Counted from the first letter of the stretch, positions 22,691 through 34,782 are shown. The stretch is DNA of 64,000 bases from Epiperipatus broadwayi (GCA_028023455.1 JAQFVV010006231.1:2439478-2503477), one strand, 5' to 3'. Numbers and translations are program-made. Notes: generated by a model not told the origin, from the letters alone.

Positions 22691-24032
22691 AATTTTTATT
22701 TATGGATTAACTTTAAACTCATTAGGTTCTTTCAAATTTTTAAGAGTTTGTTAAACATGTTCACACAAAAAAATCAAAGATAGCAAAGCTGTGATTCTAT
22801 CCAGAGGGCAAATTGCGAGAGAAAAAAACATTTATGAAACAAAAAAAAATTATATTAATAAAAAGCAATAGTGTGCACACATAATAAGAAAATACCTATA
22901 GCCATGGCTCTCTTGTTATAAAGGCCTTTCCAATTGCAATTTCAGTTTTTTCCTAGTCGAGTTTCTTCTTGAAGCCTTGTAAACATGGGCTTGGTTAAAT
23001 TTGTCCTTTCCTGGGTCTGTAGCAATTCCAGGTAAACAAAAATAGCATTTTTGTTCATTTTGTTTTCCTTTTGAATTTCCAGCTGACATATGTAGACAGA
23101 GACTTATTGCTCTTGGTTGAAGGTGTGGTTGTAGACTGCTAAAAGGGTTTTTTAGCTTCCCTATATTTTCTTCCAGTGAAGGTAGGTTGCATGGAGGAAG
23201 GTGATGTCAGCTTCTAACTGAATCTAGCATATGGTTTTCATTGTACAAACCATTTTTAGTGCTAAACTCATAGTATGCTAAAATCTGGATTAAAAATTTC
23301 TAATATTATATTCAATACCTTGATACCAACTGGATTAAGCTTGGTCTGCTTTCACTTCAACAGCTAAGTTAAGAATAATTTCTATCTTTTTCAGCACAGA
23401 ATTAAGATTTCACTGCTCTCTCCAGACACTTGGGCATAGTTACTATTTCACACCCCCACATATTTTTTAGAACAATCTTGCCACAAGCCAATTACAATCT
23501 GTCTCATATTATCATTTTCATGACATCCAATTAAATAAAATTTCATAACTACAATTATTCAGCTAATTATTTCCTTAATCATAGATTAAAAACAAGAATT
23601 TAACAACATAAAATTATTGACATCCCTTTATAATTAAAAATCAAATCTTCTTGCAAAAAAAACCCAACAACAAGATAATCTGTTAATTGCATTGATTTAA
23701 TGTTTTTTTCATTTTATTAAATAGAAATAAAGAAAGAAAAAACTCTGATAAATTAAAATTTACAAAATTATTAAAATCCTATTTTTGCTCTTCCCTCTTT
23801 ATTTTTTTAAAAATACTCTTAAATATATTTAATGCTTGAGAATTTTCATATTATCATATGAGGATTTCACAATTATTGAGTTCAGTAATGACCCCTTAAA
23901 AAATAGGTCCAAGAAAATTTAAATATTTTCCTCTGTTAATAAAATATTTTTTCTCAAACCTGAGGAACATGCTGCCAATTATCTAGTTAGTTAGTTATTT
24001 TTTTAATGCAGCTATGTAACCAACTGGTTACA

Positions 24033-24066
24033 ATATATTTACAAATAATTAAAAAAATAATAATAA
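24033..24066 (-). mobile_element. PLE tail fragment, proximal part (after Z2)
   Basis: ATATATTTACAAATAATTAA and an (ATA)n run, the reverse complement of the PLE tail at 29540-29585. It is the continuation of the fragment at 20046-20222 across insert Z2. Confidence 0.6.
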
Positions 24067-26006
24067 TGTAATAGTCAAATTTGTACATTCATGTAACAGA
24101 ATCCGGGTAGAATATACCAAAGCTGACCAAATTGAGATGGTGAGATCCATAGTCCAACCAATATTCGACCCTTACACCTGTGCTCTGTGACTTAACATCT
24201 TATGAATGACATTTCTGAGGTGACACACAAATATCAATTTCTTCTACATGCCAGTGTAGCACAGGAAGGAAAAAGTGACCCCAAGGACTGGCATAAGCTT
24301 GACCAAAGGGTTAAATAAGCTAATAATGCACTTAAATTCATAACTAAGTCTAACAATACATATAAGGTGTGGTACATATATCAATGTGGAATTGGATCTG
24401 GATGAGACTGTGAGCAAGAAAAGAAGGAAATGAACTTATATTTCAACAAATAATTTAATAAACAAAATAAAATAAATAGCAAATAAAACAAACAACCAGT
24501 ACATATTTCATAGTACATAGAATTTCACTCTCATAGGCATTGCACAACAAATGAGATCAGATGTTACAGGTTGTCTCATCTTTATATAGTTAATAAGGTT
24601 ATGTTCAGTGATTTGTTTATGCCTAAGTTTAATATGCCTAATTCTATTTGCATTATGGGTTGCTAAACCATGGGAAATATGCCAGCCAAAGATATAATGA
24701 AACATACAGTGATACTATGGCATAATATCTACATATAGATTTAGGAGATGAGCATATAATCAAGCTCAAAGATCATGCAGGTTTAGTATAATAACTGAGA
24801 TTAGGGTTTAGCCTAATGCTGAATCTTCACTTAACATAAAGAAAAAAATTGATTTACTTTAGGTCTACACACATATGCTATGGCACTTATGAAAATACTA
24901 GTAAACATGACTATGGTGTGAGTGGATACTTATTCACAGTTTTCAGGATTGAATGCTCAGTGCCCTTGGATTGAACAACTTGCCATGAATATGAACATTA
25001 GTAGTTGAGGGAGTCAGATAGATCTGTGATAAATAGTCTGGACCCTCATGTTTCAGTTCTAAAATATGACCTTACTCAAACTAAAGTCTATGAGCATGAT
25101 CTCTACCGGTAATTCATAAGAAGAAAATGTTGCAAGTAGTTAACGTACAGTGTGTACTTTGTAAGAACACACCCACAACATATATAGCAAATACAAATAT
25201 AAATATAATTAATTTATAGTGCCTTATAAACAGATAGCATCTATTTATATAGCTACAGAACCCAGTTCTTAAAACTAGCACATCAATCATGCTATATTAA
25301 GGGACAAAATAAATTAGTAATCTAGTTTAAGATACCTGACCTGCATATCTAATTAATAATATAGGGGGGAGGGAGTACATTTAATGAACAATTAACCATA
25401 ATACATTATAAATATACATTAATATTATTTCTGTGGCTAGTCCCTGACATTTATGTGTAATAAACACAAAATTAGAATTCATAACTCTAGTTGAGCAAAC
25501 CACAATATTATATTTGAGTTAACTAAATATAACTATGACAATGAACCCCAAGCAGTTCATTATGATGACAAACAATATGATCTTAGCTTTATCAATATTT
25601 ATTAAAATAAAGATATGAATTATATCTTCACCAAGAATTAACTAAAATTATATTTCCTCGTGGTTTCGAGATATTTGGCATACTATAATATATATAAAAT
25701 TTAAGGTTGAGTGAAATAAAATAGACAAACAGATAGGCATAAATAACTGCAGTAATTTATAGGTTAAGTTGTTACAGTATTGTTACATTTTAGAAATATT
25801 AACTTAAAATACAATCATAGTGTCAGGCTAGGTTGGTGATAGGTTTAGTTTTTACTTTAGGTTGAGAATTTAGAAATCAGACTTTGAGCATTCATTTTTA
25901 ATAGTAGCTAGCTTTAATAGAGTGAAGTTAAAAGATTGAAAGGTTTTAGGTAGACCTCCATGGTAGTTGAAAAGCTTACCAATTTTTTTGATTGCAGCTT
26001 CAGGCA
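24067..26006. other. AT-rich non-coding DNA, possibly a further long repeat
   Basis: I see no coding region here. It begins TGTAATAGTCAAATTTG directly after the PLE fragment; a similar TGTAATAGTCAAATATG occurs inside Z3 at about 59953. This hints at shared repeat content, but I cannot define ends. Confidence 0.4.
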
Positions 26007-26323
26007 CACTGGACAGCAGTGTAGGCAGTATTACTCCCTGGATAGATGGCTTGGTCCCCATCATAGGATGTTGGCTGGAACACTCCCTATTGCAGTGGTG
26101 ATGCACTGGACAGGAGTGTATGCAGTATTACTCCCTATATAGATGGCTTGGTCCCCATCATAATCTTCTTACAGCAGGCTGTTGGTTCAAACACTCCCTA
26201 TTGCAGTGGTGATGCACTGGCCAGCAGTGTATGCTGTATTAATCCCTGGATAGATGGCTTGGTCCCCATTGTAATCTTTTTACAGCAGGCTTTTGGATGG
26301 AACACTTCCTATTGCAGTGATGA
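26007..26323 (+). repeat. Minisatellite, about three units of 97-111 bp
   Basis: Unit starts at 26007, 26104 and 26215 (CACTGGACAGCAGTGTA). The unit continues GCAGTATTACTCCCTGGATA, GATGGCTTGGTCCCCATC, AATCTTCTTACAGCAGGC and CACTCCCTATTGCAGTGGTG. The first unit lacks the ATCTTCTTACAGCAGGC segment, giving the shorter spacing. Open frames across it are translations of the repeat. Confidence 0.85.
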
Positions 26324-27120
26324 TGGTAGGCTGTGGTGGCATGTAGGATGAGACCACAGACCACCACTTCCCTGAAAGAAAGTGGCAAGTCTATGCCTTC
26401 TAATCCATCATGTTAAATTTAAAACTGACATTAATCTTGTTGGCCATTCTTATTTTAAAAATTAATATATATTTTTTAATTCTAAAACCTAAGACTATTT
26501 TTAGCTACCTATTTGTTAATAAAATCATGTGCTGTTGGCAAATCCATTAGCACTTCCACAACATTTAATCTATTTAATTTATTAAGTTTAACTTAGCTTT
26601 TGTTCGAATTTTAAATATCATACTTTTAGTTTATTTTGGCTATCTAACATCCCATGGGATTGGCCAATAGTGCTGTTGAATAAACATTGTTTATAATTTA
26701 ACCATTTTAGCAAAAAAATATTATAAAACTAAGATTTGAAATCTAGATTTCACCCTATACCAGTGCAGGTGTAATGGTGTAATTAAAGTTGTTTACAATA
26801 AATTCAATATAACTCAAGAATAATAATCAGTATAAACTAATCTTCTACTATACATGTATGATGGTGATAGCTGGGATATACCTAATATATATATATATAT
26901 GCGATCTAAGTAAAATAACTACAAAATTGACTGCTTTTAACTAAGTCATATTTTTGAACTATATGGCCTTCAAAGAGATACCCATAATATATAAATCAAT
27001 TCTATTACGGATCTAACGTTTGCATATATATATGTGGTCATACATATATAACTGTTTGAAGTTGTTTATTTAGGTACTCTAGTGGAGTTTAAATCTGGCT
27101 CTGATATCAGTGTGAGGGAC
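26324..27120. other. AT-rich DNA without recognisable genes
   Basis: Nothing supportable. An (AT)n tract lies near 26884-26900. Confidence 0.5.
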
Positions 27121-27127
27121 AAATAGG

Positions 27128-27161
27128 TGAAACAGGCAATCAATAAAAAATGCCTGTTTCA
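27128..27161. repeat. Perfect 11-bp-arm hairpin at the edge of the PLE
   Basis: TGAAACAGGCA and TGCCTGTTTCA around a 12-nt AT loop, immediately beyond the 3' end of the minus-strand PLE copy. It could be a PLE terminal structure or an independent palindrome. Confidence 0.7.
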
Positions 27162-27163
27162 AT

Positions 27164-28785
27164 AATCCCTTCTATTTTTAAAATTATAACTCTAAAGTTT
27201 CCAATAATCTAACAATGCCCCCCCCCCCAATTGTGCTGAACCTTTAGCCATGTTTACATGTGTGTTTAAATTTTTTTGAATATACAAAGTCTCATAACAT
27301 TTTCTTTCCTTATAATTTTTAACATACTTTATTACGTGAATATTTTTTCACAATTCATTTTATGTCCAGTATTCAAAAAATGTATATATGACCCTGATCT
27401 TATATCATTTTTGTTAATTGCCTTATCATGCTCTTTACCTTTATCCATGGCAGTCTTATCTGTCTGACCTATATATATATATATTATTTCAAATTTCACA
27501 ACTAATTTTATAAACCAGCCCTACCCTATTTTTAATATTACCCATTCTTTTTGAGTTACACATCTAAAGATTTACTATTTTTCCATTCTATCTTAATATC
27601 ATCAGGTAACTTTTCTTTTATCCATGTGTTATATAAATGGTCTAAATATGGAACTAGAACCCACTTCTTATTTGTATACCTATGTCTTACACTATCTTTT
27701 GTATTATAATTATTGCTGAAAATTTTTTAAATATCTTTTCTTTTATATCCTATACTAACATAATCATTCTCAACTTCCAATTTCTAATCAAATACTTCTT
27801 TTGTATTCAATGTTAACCTATCATTTCTTAATTTAAAGCTTATCAAAGCTGCTATTTTCTGCAATTATAGCTGATATGAATTTAGATCAATTATATCTCT
27901 TTTTTTTTATACTTAATATAATGTTTAATTAGTATTTTACCATTAATTTCTTTTCTTAAAAAATGTTTAAATATTTCAATCCCTTCTCCTCTTTTTCCAT
28001 TGTAAACTTAATATTGTATTTATCATTGTTCAATTCTTTAAATACATTAACAATACTTTTACTATACCTATTACAATTATATTTTCCTCTATATAATCAA
28101 TAATAATTAATGATAAAATCCCACTAATAGAGCAGCCAATAACCCATCCCTTTACTATATTCAAAAATTCTTTATTATATTTTCAAAAATTCTTTATTAT
28201 ATTTAAAATGTAAAGCATCACTTATTAATAATGCTTCTCTGATAACATATAACCATTCTTCAGAAATTATATTACTCATTTTTATTTTTTTTATAACTAT
28301 TTCTATACTATCTTCCCTAGATATACTCTGATACATTTTTTCAATATCAAATGATATAATCATTCCATTTCTATTTATCTTTATATTATATAATTTATCT
28401 ATAAGTTCTTCTGAATTCCTAATACAATACATGCCAAAATCTACTGCAATGAGAACATTTTATACATTATTCCACATAAATCTTTAAGAATATAATTATT
28501 AAAGTCTAATATCACTCTTACTGGCATATCATGTTTATGTGTTTTAACCTTGCCAAATATACATGGGTGTTCAAAATATGTATGATATAAATATCTATAC
28601 TCTTTTTCATTAATTAACTGCTTCACTTTTATATAATTTAATAAAATCTTATATTTTGTTTTAATTCCATTTCCTTGATTTTTATTTATCTTTTGGTATT
28701 CCTGCTTTACAATATCTTCTTTTATTTTGCTATCATAGTCCATTTCATTTATAACAACAAACCTTGGCCTTTTATCTTCACTTGT
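27164..28785 (-). mobile_element. Penelope-like element A, minus copy (RT and GIY-YIG)
   Basis: A decayed PLE on the minus strand, coding order RT then GIY-YIG endonuclease. RT motifs visible in translation are VKTHKHDMPVRVIL (the K(I/T)HK...PxR block typical of PLEs), GMIISFDIEKMYQSI (motif A with catalytic Asp) and VIGCSISGIL (motif B). The YxDD box is not recoverable, and a 22-bp tandem duplication at 28161-28203 disrupts the frame. Near the 3' end YIYIGQTDKTAMDKGKEHDKA matches the GIY-YIG (YIG, Arg/Lys, EH) region. It is 5'-truncated at about 28785, where it meets copy A' head to head. Confidence 0.8.
28175..28785 (-). pseudogene. PLE-A reverse transcriptase, broken
   Basis: Two minus-strand frames (28441 to about 28785, and 28175-28432) separated by a stop. 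The upstream part holds KTHKHDMPVRVIL; the downstream part holds the motif A Asp in ISFDIEKMYQSI and a hydrophobic helix up to the 22-bp duplication. PLE RTs are related to telomerase and prime at target DNA or chromosome ends. An apparent extension of the open frame past 28785 is antisense to copy A' and should not be counted. Confidence 0.75.
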
Positions 28786-29800
28786 TATTATTAAGGATAA
28801 AGAAAAAAAGAGGTGTAATCGATCCAAATTCACATCAGCCATGGTTGCAGAAAATATCAGCTTTGAAAGGGTTTAAATAAAGCAATGATAGGTTAACATT
28901 GAATATAAAAGCAATTGAACAGAAATTGGAAGTTGATAATGATTATGTTAGTATGGGATATAAAAGAAAAGATATTAAAAAATTATATAGAAATAATAAT
29001 AATAATACAAAAGATAGTGTAAAACATAGATATAAAAATAAGAAGTGGGTTTCAGTTCTATATTCAGAGCATTTATATAAGACATTGATAAAAGAAAAGT
29101 TATCTGATAATATTAGTATATAAAAAAAAATAGTTAATCTTTAGGGAAATGAATATGTAACTCAAACAGGATAGGTAATATTAAAAATAGGGTAGGGTTA
29201 GTTTATAAAATTAATTGTGACCATTGAAATATTATATATATATGTATAGATCAGAGAGGAAAGACTGTCATGGAAAGAGGTGACGACGATGATAGGGCAA
29301 TGAACACAAAGGATATAAAATCAGGGCCATGGATACTGGACATAAAATGAATTATGAAAAAAATATTCAGGTAATAAAGTATATTAAAAATTACAAGGAA
29401 AGAAAATGTTATGAGACTGTATATTCAAAAAAATTTAAACAAATGTGTAAACATGAATAAAGGTCCAGCACAATTGGGGGGAAATGGGCATTGTTAGATT
29501 ATTGGAAGCTTTAGAGTTATAATTTTAAAAATAGAAGGGATTATTATTATTGTTTGCTTTTTTTAGATTATTTGTAAATATATATATATATTATGGGGGT
29601 GGACGGGTGGCCGATAATAAGGTTATTCATTTTTATGTACATATATGTATTTTACTAATTAAAATTAATGTATGTATTATAATAATTATGTTTATTATAA
29701 AATAATGTAAATAATGTCAATTGGGGGGAGTTGCTGTAGGGCAATTGTCATGTGATTTGTAAAAAGAACATCTTGAAAAGATTCTATTAAAAAATGAAAG
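28786..29800 (+). mobile_element. Penelope-like element A', plus copy, 5'-truncated
   Basis: The plus-strand copy repeats, in opposite orientation, the segment of PLE-A from 27910 down to 27166: shared blocks include TTGCAGAAAATA, AATGATAGGTTAACATTGAA, AAAGATAGTGTAA, AATAAGAAGTGGGTT, AAAATAGGGTAGGG and AAACTTTAGAGTTATAATTT-like words. It covers the region after the RT palm, the GLVYKI start of the GIY-YIG domain and the 3' tail with (AT)n at 29579-29591. A LEVDNDYVSMGYKRKDIKK block (28899-29123) matches the IEKDYVKIGYNKKDIRKV block of PLE-B. The tail continues beyond that of PLE-A to about 29800. Confidence 0.8.
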
Positions 29801-30390
29801 CCATAATGATGTATTAAATAATGTGCTTATTTCTATTTGAGTTGTCTATTTCAGTTTTATTTTAAATTAATTATTTTTAATTTTATATATAGAATGCAAC
29901 ATTATGCACAAATTGTAACATTGAAATTTAATCATTTAAAGTATTTCAGTTTTCATACATGTTTCAGGAATCAATTTTATTTTTATTCATTCAATATAGT
30001 TATAAATAATATAATGGAGGAGTTAAGTGATTTTAAAATAGAAATGAAATTTTTTATCTGTAAAACAAAAAATTAAATAAATAACATGTTCACAATGATA
30101 AATGTAGAAAAGATTATAAAAGCATAAAAAAAAAAATGAAAATGAAGTAACTAAAAGTAATATGCTAGAAGAAAGCATTTTGAAAAAATAAAGAATAACA
30201 GCAATAAAATAAAAAATTATGTAACATAAATGTAGCAATTCAAGATGCAATCTATAAATAAGCAATTGATGACATTTTAACTGAAGAATGTAATACAATT
30301 TAGATATATAGAATGCCAAAAATATATAAAGGTGTGCCATTTTAAGTTCTATTTTAATGAAATAAATTCATACTTTAATAATATTTCAAA
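29801..30390. other. AT-rich DNA, possible upstream part of LINE-D
   Basis: A-rich on the plus strand; no motif can be identified. It may belong to the decayed LINE that becomes recognisable at 30400. Confidence 0.35.
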
Positions 30391-30399
30391 GTTGCTTAT

Positions 30400-31295
30400 A
30401 TATATTCATTGATATGCACCTCTGAAAGCAGTAGAAGCTGGTATTAGAAGAGATGATAAATAATTCAACAGTTTATAATATGATGATAGTATTATAATTG
30501 CTAAATGTGAAGAAGATTGTAAGACATCTTATTCTCGAAATAAAAGAAAAAGTAAAATAACTGGATTACCTTTAAACATATTAAAATTGTGTCTAATTGA
30601 AAATAAACAATAAAAATATTAGATAATTTTGCTTTCTTAGAATTTAAAATAATATGATGACTGAAACACATAGGCTTATTATATACCTCTGTCTACATAT
30701 GTAATATATAGGGAATATGAGCACAGACTTTCACACGACCCATCACTCTCCACACTATCTCATAACACAGATACACTTGAACACATATTGTTGAAAAGAT
30801 AAATAATCACCAACTATTTATCTTTTCAACATATTTGTGTTCAAGTGTATCAGTGTTACGAGATAGTGTGGAGAGTGGTGGGTCGTGTGAAAGTCTGTGC
30901 TCATATGCCCAGTAATATGGTGATTAAATTAAAGATGTTTTCAATAAAGTTAAAAGTGACAGTTGTTTACGCGTTAGTCTTTTCTGTATTAAGGTATGGC
31001 TGTGAAAATACACGTTCTGTATAAATGAAATCAAATATGTGTATTTGAATTGTGGAACAAATGAAAGTTGCTTAAAATTACTAGAATAGATAAAAACTAT
31101 TTATTCAAAAATATTGTCTCCGTGCTTGCTAAAAATTAAAATATTTAGATATAGATGTTATACATATTAAGAGATTGATAGTTTTTAATAAGATTTGAAT
31201 AAAGAGCAAACAAAAAATAAATGGTTGGAATAATAAAAGTCACAGAGCAGTGCTAGGAATAATTTTACCTCATTTGAAATAATACAAAGTCTTTA
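30400..31295 (+). pseudogene. LINE-D reverse transcriptase remnant, interrupted by an F1 palindrome
   Basis: Translation of 30420-30640 gives a degenerate RT palm: AVEAGIRRDDK, YDDDSIIIAKCEEDCKT (a YADD-type box with the catalytic Asp pair), and GLPLNILKLCLIE, the GLxLNxxKT motif that follows the box in RTE/Jockey/CR1-type LINEs. After the palindrome, 30935-31000 reads IKLKVTVVYALVFSVLRYGCE, matching the TKxxxxxxxVxxxLLYGxE(T/S)W region downstream. Many stops and frameshifts are present. It shows no close identity to LINE-B or the L1-like element. Confidence 0.6.
30715..30906. repeat. Palindromic F1 hammerhead repeat ending at the cleavage site
   Basis: Two arms of about 90 bp: the left (30715-30808) is a minus-oriented F1 segment from GAGCACAGACTTTCACACGA to ATAATCACCAAC; the right (30809-30906) is the plus-oriented counterpart. 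The arms differ at only a handful of positions. The ribozyme core is absent: on the minus strand the left arm begins at TTGGTGATT, the predicted 5' end left by hammerhead cleavage (after the A of ATA). The element splits LINE-D. Confidence 0.8.
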
Positions 31296-32036
31296 TTTTT
31301 TTGTCACCAGTACGTGCCTTTAGGTCTATAGAATGTAATAATATCTTGATCTGTACTAGGCTTACAATTTCAATCGTATTAGATATTATTATCGGCATAC
31401 ATGTATGTATGTTAATTTTATTAATCATTTATATACAGAGGAATATTTATATGCATTTATGTAATATATATGATAGTTCATTTAACAAAATTGTAAAAAA
31501 AAAAATTAAAAAAGATGGATTATGCAAGATTCTTTTAAATTTTTGTAAGGAAAATATATATGCGCATATAGGTTTTATTATATGTGAATAAAATAAAAAA
31601 GGACTTCATAAATATTAAGTAGTAGACTCGTATTTTTATTTAAAAATAGAATATGAGCAGTTTAACTTTGAAAAATATTAAAATTAGAAATGGTCAAATG
31701 AATTAAAACTTTTTTTTTTTTTAAAAAAAGTATGTTGTTTTTTTCATTTTTTTGAATACTAGTTTTGAAGAGCAATTAATTTTGATTATATAACAGTATC
31801 CCGATAAACATGAACTTAACAGGTCACAACAAAATTCGATTTTTTTTTGAAGTTCAAATCTTTTTCACCAGAGTGATTCTTGTCGAATTATTTAAAAGTT
31901 TGTTGTGAAATACACTGCGGCATAAAATTATATTATAAAAAAATAATTAATAGCAAATAATTATATTATAAAAAGTAATTTATTAAAATAATAACATATT
32001 TATCTACCGACATTCATAATTACTGTCCATCGTGAG

Positions 32037-32116
32037 CAATAAAATACTGTGGCAAATTATGTGACTAATAATAAGTAATAAAATACTGTAGCAAATTATG
32101 TGACCAATAATAAGTT
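32037..32116 (+). repeat. Tandem duplication, period 40 bp, inside Merlin
   Basis: Two copies of AATAAAATACTGTGGCAAAT followed by TATGTGAC(T/C)AATAATAAGT. Confidence 0.75.
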
Positions 32117-32470
32117 ATAAACATAATTGTCTTTAGAGACAAATGGCTTTTTAAAAAAAAGAACCCTTTCAAATGGATACATGGTGGTGACATAATCTGC
32201 ATTGCATCTGTGACCATCTCCACATTCTTGCTGTCTGATCAGAGAATATTGCATGCTGCAATGCTGGCATAGGATACTGTTCTTAAGCAAACGCCTTCTT
32301 GCTAACCACTTCATTGCTAACTCCGGAGTTCAAAGTTCGTCCATCAATAGCAATGAAGTCCAATTTTCTGTGCGAATATCTACAACATGTAACATTCCAT
32401 TCTCTGGCACTACAACTACATTATACTTTATAGGATTCATTTTACGGACTGAAAAACTCTTAGAAAGCTA
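32096..32470 (-). pseudogene. Merlin (ISXO2-like) transposase N-terminal zinc ribbon
   Basis: The minus-strand translation contains AMKWLARRRLLKNSILCQHC (first zinc-binding CxxC), QYSLIRQQECGDGHR, then after a frame change QCRLCHHHVSI (second CxxC) followed by KGSFFKKPFVS. This is the N-terminal zinc-ribbon plus the SIRKGSFF-type start of the ISXO2-like DDE domain; the Arg before KGSFF has become a stop. Only the N-terminal third is present. The fragment lies between the two long inverted repeats. Confidence 0.75.
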
Positions 32471-32820
32471 CATCTTACAACTTTGAAAAACTTGTAAAAA
32501 GTGCACCAAGACAATGTAACATTTTCACACTTTACTTTATTCCAATCCTACCTACAGGAATTTGCTTTGCAAATTTTATCATTTGTATAAGCGAAAACTA
32601 TAATGGACAGTAATTATGAATGTTGGTAGGATAAATATGTTGTTATTATTTTAATAAACTATTTGTTTATAATATAATTTTATGACACCATGCATTTGAT
32701 ATTTCACAACAAATTTTTAAATAATTCGCCAAGAAACACTCTGGTGAAAAAGATTTGAACTTAAAAAAAAAAAAATTGAATTTTGTCTTGACCTGGTAAG
32801 TTCATGTTTACCCAGTATCC

Positions 32821-34454
32821 TTCTATATCTTCAGTATTTGGTTCCAAGCTTTGAATTCTTTTTAGTACAAGTTTTTAATATATATATATTTAAGCTATAA
32901 ACATTAAAACATTGATAAAAATAATAGAAAAATAGAATTATAAAGTTGGGAAAAAGACAAGGACAATAGTAAATTGAAAGAGAAAGGGAGCACATTATCG
33001 TATGTAATATTTTCACCATTGTAATACCTATATGATTCATGATACAGCTTATGCATGTAGAGAAATACGCATTGTATCTAATTGAAAAAGTGACTAATGC
33101 TCTCTGCAGGCTGTCTGCAATATCATCTCTGAATATATTGTTATATATTACCATAGTTTAGATATTTATCACAACATTTTAAGATACTAGTATATATGGA
33201 TCACAAGTTATAACATGAAAGTGACAATGTGCTTCACACCTTAACCCTTGATAGAACAATCCGTGAACATTAAATTTTATTTAAATTGGGTCTGCTATTG
33301 AAATATTTGAAATGAATCAAGCTCTGTAGGCAGTGAAACTCTGAGTCACAAGAACATTTTTAAATAGTTTCAAGATTCCATGAATGCTGGAAGAACATTG
33401 AATATGATCCACAAAAGTATGAAACACTGTTAATGCATGAACCCTACATACTAAAAGTCTTATTTTTTTCCTGGTAAATAACTAAACCCTGCTATTTGTC
33501 ATAAACATTCTTTTGAAAATTAGAGTTAATTAAAACTAGAATACTTAGAAAATGGTAATAGGTGCAGCTGTAATAAAATGTTATAAATAGTTAGGAGGAA
33601 AAAAGTAATAAAGATTATTATCAATAATTTACTGTATTACTCAAGTATAGAGCCATTTATTGTGAACTTCTAGACATTGGACCTTAGATGGTACTTTTCT
33701 TTAGTTTTATTGGAATTTTAACATAAAATGTATTCAGACTCCCAAATACAAATAATTGGTAATTGCAACAGAGCAATTTGGGTGGTATAGCAAAATAGCT
33801 TAAGTTCGTTCCGTTTATATAGTTAAATGTCTTATCCATCCAGCTTTTAATAATGCCTCACAATATTTCAAAAGAAGATGATAGTGCTTAATTAATCCCT
33901 ATCCTGTGCTATTATCTAGCATCAATTATTACTTACTAAAGATTATAGTAAGTGGCATAGAAATTTGAAATGGTATTCTGCTAAAACAACAATAGGTAAG
34001 CTGAAGCCATATAGCAGAGTCATGTGATATTTTATTAATTTATATAAAATTGTATTTCTTAAATATAAACCTTAATAAGCAGAGCCATGTCATCATCAGT
34101 CATTAAAAATAATTTTTACAGAATGTATATAAGAGAAATAAATAAGCTGGATATTTATTGGCAAAATATGGATTAAAAAATATAATTGACCAATATTTTA
34201 CTGTCACTAAATCATTTGTAATTGATCACAAAGCATTTATAATCTAACATTAGATTTATTAGTTTTATCTCCTATGATGTTTGAGCACTGGAAATGACAG
34301 AGCCAACATCATCTAGGGATCCCTAATTCTTGAATCTGTTACTCCTTCACTGCATTAATTAAAACTGTATTTATTTATTAAAAAAGGTAGTCACATACAC
34401 ACAATGAAAAATATTTTGATAGTATAATTTCTATTATACCACTTTCACACAAGA
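32821..34454. other. AT-rich DNA without recognisable genes
   Basis: No domain, RNA gene or structured repeat is visible. The minus-strand frame at 32831-33154 is hydrophobic and T-rich without family similarity. Confidence 0.5.
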
Positions 34455-34782
34455 TAGAGACTAGTTTTTATCCTCTTTTAACATCTTGTGGAGGATTCTA
34501 ATTATAAACATATGTCCCTGCCTTGCATGAGAGTGGTGTAGTGAAAATTACACTAGAGAAATATTATTCATTATGTGATAATCTCTAATCTAATGAATAA
34601 CAAAAAATATTGATATACTTCTATTATGTGATTTGTATCAAAGTTGTGGAAGGCAATAAATTTGACATTTATGAACTAAACAGTAATAATTAATTGGCAT
34701 TTATTTATCCATCCATTTATCCATCCATCCATACATCTATCTATATATACTGAATAATAATAAGAATATGTGTAAGAGATTG

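Larger units (their letters stand above)
20223..24032. mobile_element. Z2: 3.8 kb insert in the (AT)n tract of a PLE tail
   Basis: Begins TGTAATGCTATAGGG, ends CAACTGGTTACA, and is flanked by (AT)n. The flanking PLE tail re-joins across it when compared with 29552-29760. Inside are an X-family repeat (20365-20560), a helix-rich protein fragment on the minus strand (21130-21510) and a Y-family cluster (21785-22690). The 3' end matches Z1 and Z3 (GGTTACA followed by ATATAT). No transposase that could explain its own movement is visible. Confidence 0.7.
31794..32820 (-). mobile_element. Merlin DNA transposon, with 8-bp target-site duplication
   Basis: CAGTATCC at 31794-31801 and again at 32813-32820 flanks an element with terminal inverted repeats of roughly 230 bp (left from CGATAAACATGAACTTAAC, right end complementary to GGTAAACATGAACTTACC). 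An 8-bp duplication and an IS1016/ISXO2-type transposase are hallmarks of the Merlin superfamily. The interior holds a fragment of that transposase on the minus strand and a 40-bp tandem duplication (32037-32116). At about 1 kb it is shorter than a full Merlin, and the DDE catalytic region is missing. Confidence 0.8.

Noticed and set aside
28786-28842. N-terminal extension of the PLE-A RT frame
   Set aside because: This part is antisense to PLE copy A'; the true PLE-A similarity ends near 28785.
34690-34750. (CCAT)n/(CTAT)n stretches as independent microsatellites or a CRISPR-like array
   Set aside because: They are an internal part of the F2 monomer; there are no regular spacers and the DNA is eukaryotic.
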